NCBI GenBank assembly: GCA_947036815.1
Contig: CAMQRS010000003.1
Location: forward strand, 1 to 64,000
DNA from: an uncultured Erysipelotrichaceae bacterium
GTDB lineage: Bacteria > Bacillota_I > Bacilli_A > Erysipelotrichales > Erysipelotrichaceae
Reading direction: 5' to 3'
Length of the DNA stretch: 64,000 bases
Positions 8,941 to 18,356 of the stretch are shown in pieces (position 1 is the stretch's first letter; each line of letters opens with the position of its first letter). The position numbers and the translations under genes were made by a program. A model generated the notes under the pieces. The model made no database searches. It saw only the letters and a list, made by a program, of their open reading frames with translations, and was not told the DNA's origin.

Positions 8941-10326
8941 ATGCCGAATATGAATCCTAAAAAAATGGATATGCCTTTACAAGATCCAAATGTTAGAAAT
9001 AAAAACTTTGATGAAGTTGCTTTAGGGTATACATTAGAACAAGCGATGGAAGAAGCTGATAGATGTTTACAATGTAAACATAAACCTTGTATGAATGGAT
9101 GTCCTGTAGCAGTAGATATTCCGGGTTTTATTGGAAAAGTAAAAGATGGAGACATGGAAGCTGCTTATAAAATAATTAAAGAAACAAGTTCTTTACCTGC
9201 AGTATGTGGACGTGTTTGTCCTCAAGAGTCACAGTGTGAAGAAAAATGTGTTCGTGGAATCAAACATGAATCTGTTGGAATTGGACGTTTAGAAAGATTT
9301 GTAGCCGATTATCACATAGCTAATGGAAGTACAGATGTTGTAATTCCTACGTCTAATGGTCATAAGGTAGCAATTGTTGGAGCGGGTCCTGCTGGATTAA
9401 CATGTGCAGGAGATATAGCAAATAAAGGATACGATGTAACTATATTTGAAGCGTTACATAAAGCCGGGGGAGTTCTTGTCTATGGAATTCCTGAATTCCG
9501 TTTACCGAAAGCTATTGTTCAAAAAGAAATTGATGGACTAAAAGCAATCGGTGTTAAAGTAGAAACGAATATGGTAATTGGTAAAGTATTAGAAATAGAT
9601 GAATTGTTTGAAATGGGATATGAAAGTATCTTTATCGGTAGTGGAGCTGGATTGCCTAACTTTATGAACCTTGAAGGTGAAAATTTAAAAGGAGTCTTTT
9701 CTGCTAATGAATATTTAACACGTTTTAATCTAATGAAAGCGTATGAAACAGGAGTAGATACTCCTATATTCAAAGCAAAACGTGCCGCTATTATTGGTGG
9801 TGGGAATGTCGCTATGGATGCAGCTCGTTGTGCTAAACGAGTTGGATGTGAAGAAGTATATATCGTTTATCGTAGAGGAATGGATGAACTTCCTGCAAGA
9901 AGAGAAGAAGTGGAACATGCGGAAGAAGAAGGAATTATCTTTAAAACATTAACAAACCCTGTTAGAATTCTTGGAGATGAAAACGGGAATTGTATTGGAA
10001 TGGAATGTGTAGAAATGGAATTAGGTGAGGCTGATGATTCTGGAAGAAGAAGACCAGTAATTAAAGAGGGAAGTAATTTTGTGATGGATATTGATTGCAT
10101 GATTATGTCAATTGGGACTTCTCCGAACCCTTTAATTCTTTCTACAACAGATGGACTTGATGCAAATAAATGGGGTTGTTTAATCGCTGATGAAGACGGT
10201 AAAACTTCTCGTGAAGGTGTATATGCTGGAGGAGATGCAGTAACAGGTGCGGCTACTGTAATTCTTGCAATGGGAGCTGGTAAAGATGCTGCTAAAGCAA
10301 TGGATGAATACATTCAATCAAAATAA
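8941..10326 (+). CDS. nfnB: NADH-dependent ferredoxin:NADP+ oxidoreductase large subunit NfnB (GltA-like)
   Basis: Bifurcating-FAD subunit (461 aa), homologous to glutamate synthase small subunit and often annotated gltA. The N terminus carries two [4Fe-4S] cysteine sets (CLQCKHKPCMNGCPV near residues 41-55, and CGRVCPQESQCEEKC near 90-104). The first dinucleotide fold is VAIVGAGPAGLTCAG near 143, the second is AAIIGGGNVAMDAARCA near 282, and the closing FAD motif is YAGGDAVTGAATVI. Because nfnA lies immediately upstream and no gltB is present, NfnB is preferred over glutamate synthase. Both subunits are intact, in contrast to the hydrogenase genes 8 kb downstream. Confidence 0.92.
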   Translation: MPNMNPKKMDMPLQDPNVRNKNFDEVALGYTLEQAMEEADRCLQCKHKPCMNGCPVAVDIPGFIGKVKDGDMEAAYKIIKETSSLPAVCGRVCPQESQCEEKCVRGIKHESVGIGRLERFVADYHIANGSTDVVIPTSNGHKVAIVGAGPAGLTCAGDIANKGYDVTIFEALHKAGGVLVYGIPEFRLPKAIVQKEIDGLKAIGVKVETNMVIGKVLEIDELFEMGYESIFIGSGAGLPNFMNLEGENLKGVFSANEYLTRFNLMKAYETGVDTPIFKAKRAAIIGGGNVAMDAARCAKRVGCEEVYIVYRRGMDELPARREEVEHAEEEGIIFKTLTNPVRILGDENGNCIGMECVEMELGEADDSGRRRPVIKEGSNFVMDIDCMIMSIGTSPNPLILSTTDGLDANKWGCLIADEDGKTSREGVYAGGDAVTGAATVILAMGAGKDAAKAMDEYIQSK

Positions 10327-10345
10327 TAAATAGATTCAAATAGTT

Positions 10346-10380
10346 AAAGGTGACTTCTGTATGATACAGAAGTCACCTTT
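10346..10380 (+). terminator. Long hairpin terminator after nfnAB
   Basis: A perfect 15-bp stem (AAAGGTGACTTCTGT with its complement) and a 5-nt loop, followed only by a mixed A/T stretch. The stem is very stable, but the short T-run makes it an imperfect intrinsic terminator. Confidence 0.7.
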
Positions 10381-10441
10381 AATATATTACTTAGTTAGAA
10401 TTTATAATAATAAGTTATATATATATTGTATCAGTCGCAAA

Positions 10442-10455
10442 TGAAAACGTTTTCT
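10442..10455 (+). promoter_or_regulatory. Candidate CcpA cre site (perfect consensus match)
   Basis: TGAAAACGTTTTCT matches the published cre consensus TGWAARCGYTWNCW at all 14 positions and contains a 12-nt perfect palindrome. It lies after the nfnB terminator and about 95 nt before the P-type ATPase start. A possible promoter overlaps it: TTTTCT at 10450-10455, a 17-nt spacer, then TATATG at 10473-10478. Repression by CcpA is inferred; no ccpA gene is in the window. Confidence 0.6.
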
Positions 10456-10548
10456 ATACAAAATTTCTAAACTATATGATGCAATTAATATAATCTTAAT
10501 AGGTATATTTGTGAAAAATATACTATAATAGTAATAGGTGATATAAAT

Positions 10549-12843
10549 ATGGAAGATAAATTATTTACAGGTTTGAATGATGAACAAGTAAAACAACGGA
10601 TACGAAATGAACAAACAAATAAAAATATAGAATCAATTAGTAAAACATATAAAGAAATTTTCAAAAGTAATCTTTATACTTTTTTTAATTTAATTAATAT
10701 AGTATTAGCAGCATTAGTATTTATTACCGGACATTATGAAAATATGTTATTTATGGGTGTTGTATTATCGAATCTATGTATTGGTGTAATTCAAGAGATT
10801 AGAGCAAAAAGAACATTAGATAAAATGGCATTAATAATAGCTTCAAAAGTAAAGTCGTTAAGAAGTGGCCAATTAGTTGAAATATACATAGAGGATATTG
10901 TGGTTGATGATATCTTGTTGTTAGCTAGTGGTCAACAAATTGTATGTGACTGTATATTGATTGAAGGGGAACTTGAAGTAGATGAATCTTTAATCAGTGG
11001 TGAAAGTGATACGGTGTTAAAACAAAAAAATGACAACTTGTATTCAGGAAGTTTTGTTGTATCTAATGAAGCTTATGTACAGGTGATGCATGTAGCGAGT
11101 GATAATTACTCTACAAAGTTAATGCATGAAGCTAAACTAATGAAACGATACCACTCACAATTAAAGAAAAATATGGATCAGATTATTAAAATAGTTACTT
11201 ATCTAATTGTTCCGTTTGGAATTTTTATGTTTTTAAAAACTTATTTTATACATGGTGTTGATTTTCATACTACTATTCTTAATACATGTGCTGCTATCAT
11301 TGGAATGATCCCGGAGGGATTAGTGATTTTGGTTAGTATAGCGTTAAGTGTATCAACGATTCACTTGGCTAAAAAAAGAGTATTAGTGCAAGAGTTATAC
11401 TGTTTAGATATGTTAGCGAGAGTGGATACCTTATGTTTTGATAAAACGGGAACACTGACAACTGGAGTCATGCAAGTAAGTAAAACTATTAGTGAAGATG
11501 AACAATCGTTAAATGAAATTATTGCGAATTTCATTGCCTATAGTAAAGATGCGAATGCGACTATGATTGCGATAAAAAAACAGTTTACAGGTAATGCAAC
11601 TTTTACCTTAACAAAATTTATACCATTTAGTAGTTCAAGAAAATACAGTGCACTTATTTGTGGTAATGAAACTTATTATATGGGAGCTTACTCATTTATT
11701 GTACCGAAACATAAAGAAGAAGATGTAGCGTTAATAGAAACATATGCAACACAAGGGTATCGTGTTATTTCAGTTGCGAAAGAAACAAATATCGGTTGTA
11801 CATTAGTAGGAATCATTTGCTTAGAAGAAGAAATAAGAAATAACGCAAAAGATACAATTACATATTTTAAGAAACAAGGCGTGAATATAAAAATAATATC
11901 TGGAGATGATCCTATTAGTGTGAAAGAATTAGCGAACAGGGTCGGTGTTGAAGATAGTCATTCATACATAGATTTAAGTACGGTTAATACGCCGTTGGAT
12001 AGTAGTATGCTTTCATATACGGTGTATGGAAGAGTCAATCCTCAACAAAAAAGAGAACTTATCCTATTGCTTAAAAAACATGGCCATTGTGTAGGAATGA
12101 GTGGAGATGGAATCAATGATGTGTTGGCTTTCAAAGAAGCTGATGTCAGTATCGCGATGGCTAGTGGAAGTGATATGGCGAGAAGAAGTGCCAATATGGT
12201 GTTACTAGATGATAACTTTGATGCACTGCCTGATGTATTATATGAGGGACGTCGTGTCATTAATAATATACAAAGAGTTGCGACACTATTCCTTGCTAAA
12301 ACATTACTTTCTTTCTTTCTTATCTTAATTGCGATGACAACTGCATACAACTACCCTTTTGAGCCGATACACTTAACTTTTATGTCTACTATATGTATTG
12401 GTGTACCAGGTTTCTTATTCGCCTTAGAAGGTAACAAGAAGCGTATAGAAAGTGGGTTCTTAGAAAACATAGTGATGGTTTCATTACCATCAGCACTAAG
12501 TGCTGTTGCATGTTTAGTCTACTTATTTATCACACAAAAGAATTATTCCATGACGAACGAATTAATCGTTCAACTATCATTGGTAGCAATATGTTTAAAT
12601 GGAATATTTGTATTGATAAGAGTGGCACGTCCATTTTCATTGTGGAGAATAGTAGTAACCAGCGTAATGAGTATAGGTATGCTAGTTGGATTTATATATT
12701 TCACTCCTTTTTTAGGCTTTGAAGTTCTTCAATGGGAGCAAGTAAATAGTTTTTTATTAGTCTTTATTGCCTTTTTAATTATTCTTTATTTTATCTTTAG
12801 ATACATAATAAAAATGATATATCCTTACATTATCAAGCAATAA
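10549..12843 (+). CDS. P-type cation-translocating ATPase, CtpE-like
   Basis: Integral membrane E1-E2 ATPase, 764 aa. The phosphorylation site DKTGTLT has its Asp near residue 298. The membrane motif IPEGLVILVSIALSVS precedes it, the actuator loop has LISGESDTV, and the hinge is SGDGINDVLAFKEADVSIAM near residue 518. There is no N-terminal metal-binding domain and no CPC/CPH motif, so a copper or cadmium pump is unlikely. The IPEGLVIL segment and compact size fit the CtpE branch (calcium transport in mycobacteria); the ion here is inferred. A perfect cre match upstream suggests carbon-source control. A TATAAT lies at 10524-10529. Confidence 0.88.
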   Translation: MEDKLFTGLNDEQVKQRIRNEQTNKNIESISKTYKEIFKSNLYTFFNLINIVLAALVFITGHYENMLFMGVVLSNLCIGVIQEIRAKRTLDKMALIIASKVKSLRSGQLVEIYIEDIVVDDILLLASGQQIVCDCILIEGELEVDESLISGESDTVLKQKNDNLYSGSFVVSNEAYVQVMHVASDNYSTKLMHEAKLMKRYHSQLKKNMDQIIKIVTYLIVPFGIFMFLKTYFIHGVDFHTTILNTCAAIIGMIPEGLVILVSIALSVSTIHLAKKRVLVQELYCLDMLARVDTLCFDKTGTLTTGVMQVSKTISEDEQSLNEIIANFIAYSKDANATMIAIKKQFTGNATFTLTKFIPFSSSRKYSALICGNETYYMGAYSFIVPKHKEEDVALIETYATQGYRVISVAKETNIGCTLVGIICLEEEIRNNAKDTITYFKKQGVNIKIISGDDPISVKELANRVGVEDSHSYIDLSTVNTPLDSSMLSYTVYGRVNPQQKRELILLLKKHGHCVGMSGDGINDVLAFKEADVSIAMASGSDMARRSANMVLLDDNFDALPDVLYEGRRVINNIQRVATLFLAKTLLSFFLILIAMTTAYNYPFEPIHLTFMSTICIGVPGFLFALEGNKKRIESGFLENIVMVSLPSALSAVACLVYLFITQKNYSMTNELIVQLSLVAICLNGIFVLIRVARPFSLWRIVVTSVMSIGMLVGFIYFTPFLGFEVLQWEQVNSFLLVFIAFLIILYFIFRYIIKMIYPYIIKQ

Positions 12844-12871
12844 ATATGGTATAATCTTAGCGAGGTGTTTT

Positions 12872-13315
12872 ATGAAAAAAATATGTATATTAATGGTTAT
12901 GATATTTTCATTAAGTGGATGCGATAGTACAAAAACTTTAGTTTGTAAATTAAATGTGCAAGAACAAGAATATACAACGCAAGTCACTTATGAATATAAT
13001 AAAGATGGAGAAATACTATCACTTATATCATATAGTGAATATTATCTAAATGAATCAGATTTAAAAGATTTTACATTAGATGAGTATTATAATGATTTTT
13101 CTGAAGGATACAAAAATGATGAGGGAATAGATGGTTTAGTCATAGAAATAACAAAAGATGAAAAAGACAATATGATTGGTGAGTCAATCACATTAGATAC
13201 ACAAACTTATGATTTTGAAAGTGATCTATTTGGTTTAGGAACAAAAGATGATTATAGCAGCATCGATGATGTATTAACGATGATGGAAGCGACAGATGCA
13301 TTTATTTGTGAATAA
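12872..13315 (+). CDS. Small secreted lipoprotein, unknown function
   Basis: A 147-aa protein with a lipoprotein signal peptide: charged MKK, a hydrophobic core, and lipobox LSGC with the lipidated Cys near residue 17. The mature part is acidic and rich in Tyr, Asp and Glu, resembling YehR/DUF1307-like lipoproteins; that link is only an impression. It has its own promoter: an extended -10 TGGTATAAT at 12847-12855, which leaves a leader of only about 10 nt before the ATG, with GAGGTG as RBS. A terminator follows, so it is a single-gene unit. Confidence 0.7.
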   Translation: MKKICILMVMIFSLSGCDSTKTLVCKLNVQEQEYTTQVTYEYNKDGEILSLISYSEYYLNESDLKDFTLDEYYNDFSEGYKNDEGIDGLVIEITKDEKDNMIGESITLDTQTYDFESDLFGLGTKDDYSSIDDVLTMMEATDAFICE

Positions 13316-13321
13316 AAGAAT

Positions 13322-13352
13322 AAAAAGTCTTAGGTAAGACTTTTTATTTTTT
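13322..13352 (+). terminator. Terminator of the lipoprotein gene
   Basis: AAAAAGTCTTA and TAAGACTTTTT form the stem, with the two G between them in the loop, followed by ATTTTTT. Confidence 0.85.
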
Positions 13353-13367
13353 AGAAAGGAATATAAC

Positions 13368-15137
13368 ATGTTAATAACAATAAATAAAATTACTAAGTTT
13401 CATAATGATAAATGTATTTTTGATGAGGCTAATTTAATCATCGAAGATAATGACAAAATGGGACTTGTTGGTGTAAATGGTACTGGAAAAAGTACATTAC
13501 TAAAGATTATTGCTGGAATTGAAAACTATCAAGGAGAAACAATAATCACAAAAAAAGGATTACGTATTTCATACTTACAACAAGAGACTGAATTTAAAGA
13601 AACAGATGTACTTTCTGTAATGAAGGCACATCATGCGAATGCAAAAGAATTTGAAATGAAAGCTATGTTGAATCAATTACAACTTAATGATTTAAATCAA
13701 AAAGTAAGTACAATGAGTGGTGGACAAAAAAAACGCTTAGCATTAGCTGTTGCGTTATTGCAAGAGTTTGATTTGTTGATTTTAGATGAGCCAACCAATC
13801 ATTTAGATATACAAATGATTGAATATTTAGAGAAGTATTTGATGAAATTGAATAAAGCATTACTTATGGTTACGCATGATCGATACTTTCTTGAACGTGT
13901 AGTAAATAAAATTGTTGAAGTAGATGCTACTAAGATATACACATATGATGCAAATTATAGTTTATATTTAGAGTTGAAAGAACAAAGAATGCAAACATTA
14001 TTATCGCAAGAACAAAAGCGAAATCGATTTTTACGCAAAGAAATAGAATGGGTAAGAGCCGGAGTGCAAGCAAGAAGTACAAAAAGTAAGGATCGATTAC
14101 AAAGATTTGAAAAAATGACCAATATTGACAAGGTACAAGTTCAAAAAAATGTAAATATGATTCAACAACAAACACGATTAGGGAACTTAATCCTAGAAGT
14201 AGAAAATATTAGTAAAGCATATGGTGATAAAGTATTATTTACTGACTTTAGTTATGTGGCAAAAAGATTCGAAAGAATCGGTATCTTAGGTGTGAACGGA
14301 TGTGGGAAAACTACATTATTAGCGGCACTTGCAAAACATGTAGAAATTGATAGCGGAAATATCATTCATGGAGAAACATTAAATATTGCTTATTATAAAC
14401 AAGAAAATAATGATTTGAATGATAATGAACGAGTAATCGATTATATTAAATCAAGTTCGCATTCACTAAAAACGCAAGAAGGCGAGTTAAGTGCGAGTGT
14501 AATGTGTGAGCGATTTTTATTTGACAAACAAGATCAATATAAAAAGATTGGACAATTGTCAGGTGGAGAAAAACGACGCCTATACTTATTGAAAATTTTG
14601 ATGCAAGCACCCAATATGCTGTTTTTAGATGAGCCCACAAATGATTTAGATATTGAAACATTAGCCATACTTGAAAGTTATTTAGATGATTTTATGGGGA
14701 ATGTTATTTGTGTTTCTCATGATCGTTATTTCATCGATCGAGTATGTGATAGCTTACTTGTATTTGAAGGTGAAACCATTCAATTAAAAAACAGTTCATA
14801 TGAGATGTATATAAATGAAGGAAATGATAAAAATAGTAAAGATGCAAGTCGTTATGAAGCGTATAAGAAACAAAAAGAACACTTGAAGAAAACGCAAATT
14901 AAATTAACTAGTAAAGAAAAAAATCTATTAGAAACATTGCCGAATACAATTGAAGAACAAGAACAGTTATTACATCACTTAGATGAGCAAATGAATGAGT
15001 TAAGTATTTTTGAAGAAATTCAACAATTATCGCAAGAACGTAACAAAGTAGACGCTTTATTGGAAGAAAATAACGAATTGTATTTTAACTTACTTGAAAA
15101 AGAGGAACAAATACAGTTAGAAAAAGGACTAAATTAA
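13368..15137 (+). CDS. ABC-F family ATPase (Uup/YdiF-like)
   Basis: Soluble protein of 589 aa with two ABC cassettes and no membrane domain. First Walker A GVNGTGKST is near residue 36, with signature MSGGQKKRLA and Walker B LLILDEPTNHLD. Second Walker A GVNGCGKTT is near 308, with LSGGEKRRLYLL and LFLDEPTNDLD. The inter-domain linker contains EIEWVRAGVQARSTKSKDR, a sequence style typical of Uup-type ABC-F proteins, and the C-terminal 80 residues form a charged coiled coil. ABC-F proteins act on the ribosome. Uup also affects transposon excision and branched-DNA handling, so the role here is inferred. Confidence 0.9.
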   Translation: MLITINKITKFHNDKCIFDEANLIIEDNDKMGLVGVNGTGKSTLLKIIAGIENYQGETIITKKGLRISYLQQETEFKETDVLSVMKAHHANAKEFEMKAMLNQLQLNDLNQKVSTMSGGQKKRLALAVALLQEFDLLILDEPTNHLDIQMIEYLEKYLMKLNKALLMVTHDRYFLERVVNKIVEVDATKIYTYDANYSLYLELKEQRMQTLLSQEQKRNRFLRKEIEWVRAGVQARSTKSKDRLQRFEKMTNIDKVQVQKNVNMIQQQTRLGNLILEVENISKAYGDKVLFTDFSYVAKRFERIGILGVNGCGKTTLLAALAKHVEIDSGNIIHGETLNIAYYKQENNDLNDNERVIDYIKSSSHSLKTQEGELSASVMCERFLFDKQDQYKKIGQLSGGEKRRLYLLKILMQAPNMLFLDEPTNDLDIETLAILESYLDDFMGNVICVSHDRYFIDRVCDSLLVFEGETIQLKNSSYEMYINEGNDKNSKDASRYEAYKKQKEHLKKTQIKLTSKEKNLLETLPNTIEEQEQLLHHLDEQMNELSIFEEIQQLSQERNKVDALLEENNELYFNLLEKEEQIQLEKGLN

Positions 15138-15165
15138 GCTATTGATTTATATTTTATGGAAATTA

Positions 15166-15174
15166 TGGTAAAAT
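15166..15174 (+). promoter_or_regulatory. Extended -10 promoter of lspA
   Basis: TGGTAAAAT is an extended -10 element (TGn plus TAAAAT), 26 nt before the lspA start. The -35 region is poor, which is common for extended -10 promoters. Confidence 0.55.
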
Positions 15175-15199
15175 ACATATCGTAGCGTTAGGAGTATAT

Positions 15200-15691
15200 A
15201 TGAAAAGCAAAAATAAAATTTTAATTTTACTATTTAGTTTTGGTTTAATAGTGGATCAATTAACTAAGTACTATATATCTAATTACATGGAGTTATATGA
15301 GAGTATTCCCATTATTCCTGACTTCTTTAATATTACATACGTGCAGAATACTGGGGCAGCGTTTAGTATCTTAGAAGGAAGAATGATGTTCTTTTACATC
15401 GTTAGTATCATCGGATTAGTAGTATTGAGTTTCTTTTATAAAACATTACATGAATATCAATTTATCGCTAAGATAGGTGTGGTATTAATGTTTGTTGGTA
15501 CAATAGGTAATTTTATAGATCGTCTAGTCTTTCAATACGTCATTGACTTCTTAGACTTTATTATATTTGGTTTTGACTTTGCTGTCTTTAATGTAGCGGA
15601 TAGTTGTTTAGTATTAGGAATTATTATCGTATTTGTTGATGAACTATTAACAGAATTTGGAGTAACATATGGAAAAAAAATACACGATTAG
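15200..15691 (+). CDS. lspA: Lipoprotein signal peptidase (signal peptidase II)
   Basis: Membrane aspartic protease that removes signal peptides from diacylglyceryl-modified prolipoproteins. Of 163 aa, four hydrophobic segments are visible. Conserved motifs are DQLTKYYI near residue 19, YVQNTGAAFS near 49, the first catalytic Asp in FIDRL (D107), and the second in FNVADSCL (D134). The RBS AGGAG lies upstream. The last 23 nt overlap rluD, the classic lspA-rluD pairing. Candidate substrate in the window: the lipoprotein at 12.9 kb. Confidence 0.96.
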   Translation: MKSKNKILILLFSFGLIVDQLTKYYISNYMELYESIPIIPDFFNITYVQNTGAAFSILEGRMMFFYIVSIIGLVVLSFFYKTLHEYQFIAKIGVVLMFVGTIGNFIDRLVFQYVIDFLDFIIFGFDFAVFNVADSCLVLGIIIVFVDELLTEFGVTYGKKIHD

Positions 15692-16574
15692 TAAAGAGTT
15701 TGAGTTTATAAGAATAGATAAATTTTTAGATGAGCACGAAGAATTTTCAAGAAGTAGAATACAAAACTTGATTAAAGATGGGAAAATTTTAGTGAATGGC
15801 GCATCTACAAAAGCAAATTATAAAATAAAAGTTGATGACATCATTGAAATCGCTAAAATTGAAATGGAAGAAACGGTTGCTAAAGCAGAAGAAATGGATT
15901 TGAATATCGTATATGAAGATGAAGATGTCATTGTCATTAATAAAGATAAAGGTATTGTAGTACATCCAGCACCTGGAAGTATGCATCATACTTTAGTAAA
16001 TGGATTGCTACATCATTGTAAAGACTTAAGTGGAATCAATGGGGTATTACGTCCTGGAATAGTGCATAGAATAGATAAAGATACGACAGGGTTATTAATC
16101 GTAGCTAAAAATGATGTTGCTCATATTTCATTGAGTGAACAGTTACAAAAGAAAAGTGTCTCTAGAAAATATTATGCATTAGTGCATGGTGTTATTGAAC
16201 ATGAATTTGCAACTATTGATGCACCTATTGGTAGAGATGTAAAAGATAGACAAAAAATGGGTGTTACAGCTAAAAATTCAAGAGATGCAATTACTCACTT
16301 TAAAGTTGTAGAAAGATTTCATGATTATACATTGGTAGAATGTCGCTTGGAAACAGGAAGAACTCACCAAATTAGAGTGCATATGCAATATATTAAACAT
16401 CCAGTAGTGGGAGATGAAAAATATTCATATCGTAAAACAATGCAACTTAATGGGCAACTATTACATGCACACGAACTAATCTTCATTCATCCAAGAACGG
16501 GTGAAGAGATTGTTGTGAATGCGCCTTTACCAGAGTTGTTTCAAAAAGTATTAAAAGAATTAAGAGATAAATAA
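15669..16574 (+). CDS. rluD: RluA/RluD-family 23S rRNA pseudouridine synthase
   Basis: 301 aa with an N-terminal S4 RNA-binding domain (RIDKFLDEHEEFSRSRIQNLI) and a RluA catalytic domain. The active-site motif HRIDKDTTGLL has its catalytic Asp near residue 135, followed by LETGRTHQIRVHM near 220. In B. subtilis the equivalent next to lspA is YlyB. It modifies uridines in 23S rRNA; the exact positions cannot be read from sequence alone. The start overlaps the lspA end, and TTGGAG provides the ribosome-binding site. Confidence 0.93.
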   Translation: MEKKYTISKEFEFIRIDKFLDEHEEFSRSRIQNLIKDGKILVNGASTKANYKIKVDDIIEIAKIEMEETVAKAEEMDLNIVYEDEDVIVINKDKGIVVHPAPGSMHHTLVNGLLHHCKDLSGINGVLRPGIVHRIDKDTTGLLIVAKNDVAHISLSEQLQKKSVSRKYYALVHGVIEHEFATIDAPIGRDVKDRQKMGVTAKNSRDAITHFKVVERFHDYTLVECRLETGRTHQIRVHMQYIKHPVVGDEKYSYRKTMQLNGQLLHAHELIFIHPRTGEEIVVNAPLPELFQKVLKELRDK

Positions 16575-16593
16575 GAGAAAAATAGGTGATAAA

Positions 16594-17829
16594 ATGGAGT
16601 ATACAAATGCGGATGTATTTGTTTATCAAATAATAAATTGTTTGGTAGGTAATTACGATTATAAAATTGTGAATGTTGCTACTGCAAAAAAAGATTTGTG
16701 GCTTGCAAATCCTAAAAATGAAGCGTTTCCTATAATACGCTTGAATGCACAAGCTAGTACAAGCGCAATGTTTGAAACTGAGTATTTAACAAATATACAA
16801 AGTGCACTGAATAAAGCTATTGCTAAAGAGGGTAAAGTATTCATTATAAATACAAATGAAACTAGTACTCCATTTAATGAAGTAAGCTTCATCCAAATGG
16901 TCTTAACTCAAGATACATGTAGTGACGAAAGCATCTATACTCACTTTCCAAAACTAGCAAATGTATTACACACAGTAAACGATAACCAGCAGGAATGTGC
17001 CAAATTAACAAAGCAATTAGAATTAATACAAATGGCGAAACTTAGAAAAGAAAACAGGTTTTCTTTTAAAAAACTACCTGTTGTGTCTAGTTCAATCGCA
17101 TTTGTTATGGCAATCACATTTTTATTGTCTTCATACTTTGTATTACAACACGCTGAACATTTGTCAGTAGGACTAGTAGCCTCTGGAGCATATTATAAAT
17201 CGTTAGTACTAGAAGCGAATGAGTATTGGAGATTCATTACTATGACCTTCATTCATTCTGATTTGATTACAATTATGTTCTTCGGATTTATGTTAGTTCA
17301 AATAGGTCAACTATGTGAAAAAGAATATGGAAAACTGAAATATTTCTTAATATTTGCGAGTGCCGCATTATTTGGTAATGTGTTCCCATTTATTTTTGAT
17401 TCAAATACTTTATTTATGGGTATGGGGGCAGGAATATTTGGACTATTAGGAGCATTAATAGTATATATATTTAAAAAGAAATTATATTTAAATAAGTTGA
17501 TTGCATTACGTTTAAGTAATATTTATATATGGGTATTCGTTTGTTTCTTTATGGAGGGAATTAGTACGATTTCATTGCTTGCAGGTTTCATTTGGGGATT
17601 GTTTATGGCTGTTGTCTTATTTCCTAACAATGAATTCAAAGAGGTATCTAAGCATTTTATTTTTGGTTGTTTTGCCTTAATTGTTAGCATTCTTTATGGA
17701 GCTAGTCAAATTGACACAGCGTTGCCTAATCCTGAGTTCGATACGTATTTAATTGAACAGTATGAAACGTTAGGATTAGATGATTATGCAGAACATATAA
17801 AAAAAGCATTACATGTAGGGGAGGAATAA
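16594..17829 (+). CDS. Rhomboid-fold membrane protein lacking the catalytic dyad (YqgP-like pseudoprotease)
   Basis: 411 aa: a cytosolic N-terminal domain of about 150 residues, then about six or seven membrane segments with a rhomboid layout. Fold residues remain: the L1-loop WR (W212-R213), FIHS, and [10 protein letters not shown]. The catalytic positions do not. The GxSG motif reads GMGAGIFG, with Gly278 where Ser belongs. The TM6 His position reads Ser327 ([12 protein letters not shown]), and the HxxxN oxyanion motif is LITIMFFG. The architecture matches B. subtilis YqgP/GluP, which also works as a non-proteolytic adaptor for FtsH. The frame is intact and the RBS good, so it looks maintained rather than decaying. 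Confidence 0.8.
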   Translation: MEYTNADVFVYQIINCLVGNYDYKIVNVATAKKDLWLANPKNEAFPIIRLNAQASTSAMFETEYLTNIQSALNKAIAKEGKVFIINTNETSTPFNEVSFIQMVLTQDTCSDESIYTHFPKLANVLHTVNDNQQECAKLTKQLELIQMAKLRKENRFSFKKLPVVSSSIAFVMAITFLLSSYFVLQHAEHLSVGLVASGAYYKSLVLEANEYWRFITMTFIHSDLITIMFFGFMLVQIGQLCEKEYGKLKYFLIFASAALFGNVFPFIFDSNTLFMGMGAGIFGLLGALIVYIFKKKLYLNKLIALRLSNIYIWVFVCFFMEGISTISLLAGFIWGLFMAVVLFPNNEFKEVSKHFIFGCFALIVSILYGASQIDTALPNPEFDTYLIEQYETLGLDDYAEHIKKALHVGEE

Positions 17830-17833
17830 ACGA

Positions 17834-18319
17834 ATGAAGCGTAGCGATGTATTAAGTTGGAATGAATATTTCATGGGGCTGGCTCACTTAAGTGCGCTAC
17901 GTTCCAAAGATCCTTCTACTCAAGTAGGGGCATGTATTGTTTCGCAAACAAACAGAGTAGTCGGTATTGGCTACAATGGGTTACCTAGAGGATGTGAAGA
18001 TGATACATATCCTTGGGGTAGAGATGGAGATTTTTTGGATACCAAATACCCATTTGTTGTTCATGCCGAATTGAATGCAATTTTAAATTCACATAGTGAT
18101 TTAAGAGGGTGTAGCATTTATGTTTCTTTATTTCCATGTAATGAATGTGCAAAAGCAATTATTCAATCTGGTATTAGTAAAATAGTATATGAATCAGATA
18201 AATATAAAGATCAAGATAATGTTATCGCAAGTAAAAAAATGCTGGTAAGTGCTGGAGTAGAACTAGTACAGCTAGAATATGCATTAACAATTCAAGTATC
18301 TAAAAAGGACGCTAAATAA
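17834..18319 (+). CDS. comEB: dCMP deaminase (ComEB-type)
   Basis: Zinc-dependent deaminase converting dCMP to dUMP for thymidylate synthesis, 161 aa. The zinc site is formed by HAELNAIL (His plus catalytic Glu) and PCNECAKAI (two Cys). The N-terminal motif [13 protein letters not shown] and the [11 protein letters not shown] loop are typical. GGGGAGG lies upstream, 4 nt after the rhomboid gene, suggesting one transcript. In Bacillus this gene sits in the comE locus but is dispensable for competence. The family assignment is firm. Confidence 0.94.
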   Translation: MKRSDVLSWNEYFMGLAHLSALRSKDPSTQVGACIVSQTNRVVGIGYNGLPRGCEDDTYPWGRDGDFLDTKYPFVVHAELNAILNSHSDLRGCSIYVSLFPCNECAKAIIQSGISKIVYESDKYKDQDNVIASKKMLVSAGVELVQLEYALTIQVSKKDAK

Positions 18320-18334
18320 TAGTGTCCTTTTTTT
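18303..18334 (+). terminator. Terminator after comEB
   Basis: The stem AAAGGACGCTA / TAGTGTCCTTT encloses an AATAA loop, then a T-run. It overlaps the comEB stop region. Confidence 0.85.
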
Positions 18335-18356
18335 ATGCCAAGAAAACAAAAAAAGT

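Noticed and set aside
9867-10313. 148-aa frame antisense to nfnB
   Set aside because: It lies wholly within a well-conserved gene, has low-complexity composition and no independent ribosome-binding site or family signature; a shadow frame.
8941-10326. Glutamate synthase small subunit (GltD)
   Set aside because: The sequence fits the superfamily, but there is no large subunit and nfnA is directly upstream, so NfnB is the better call.
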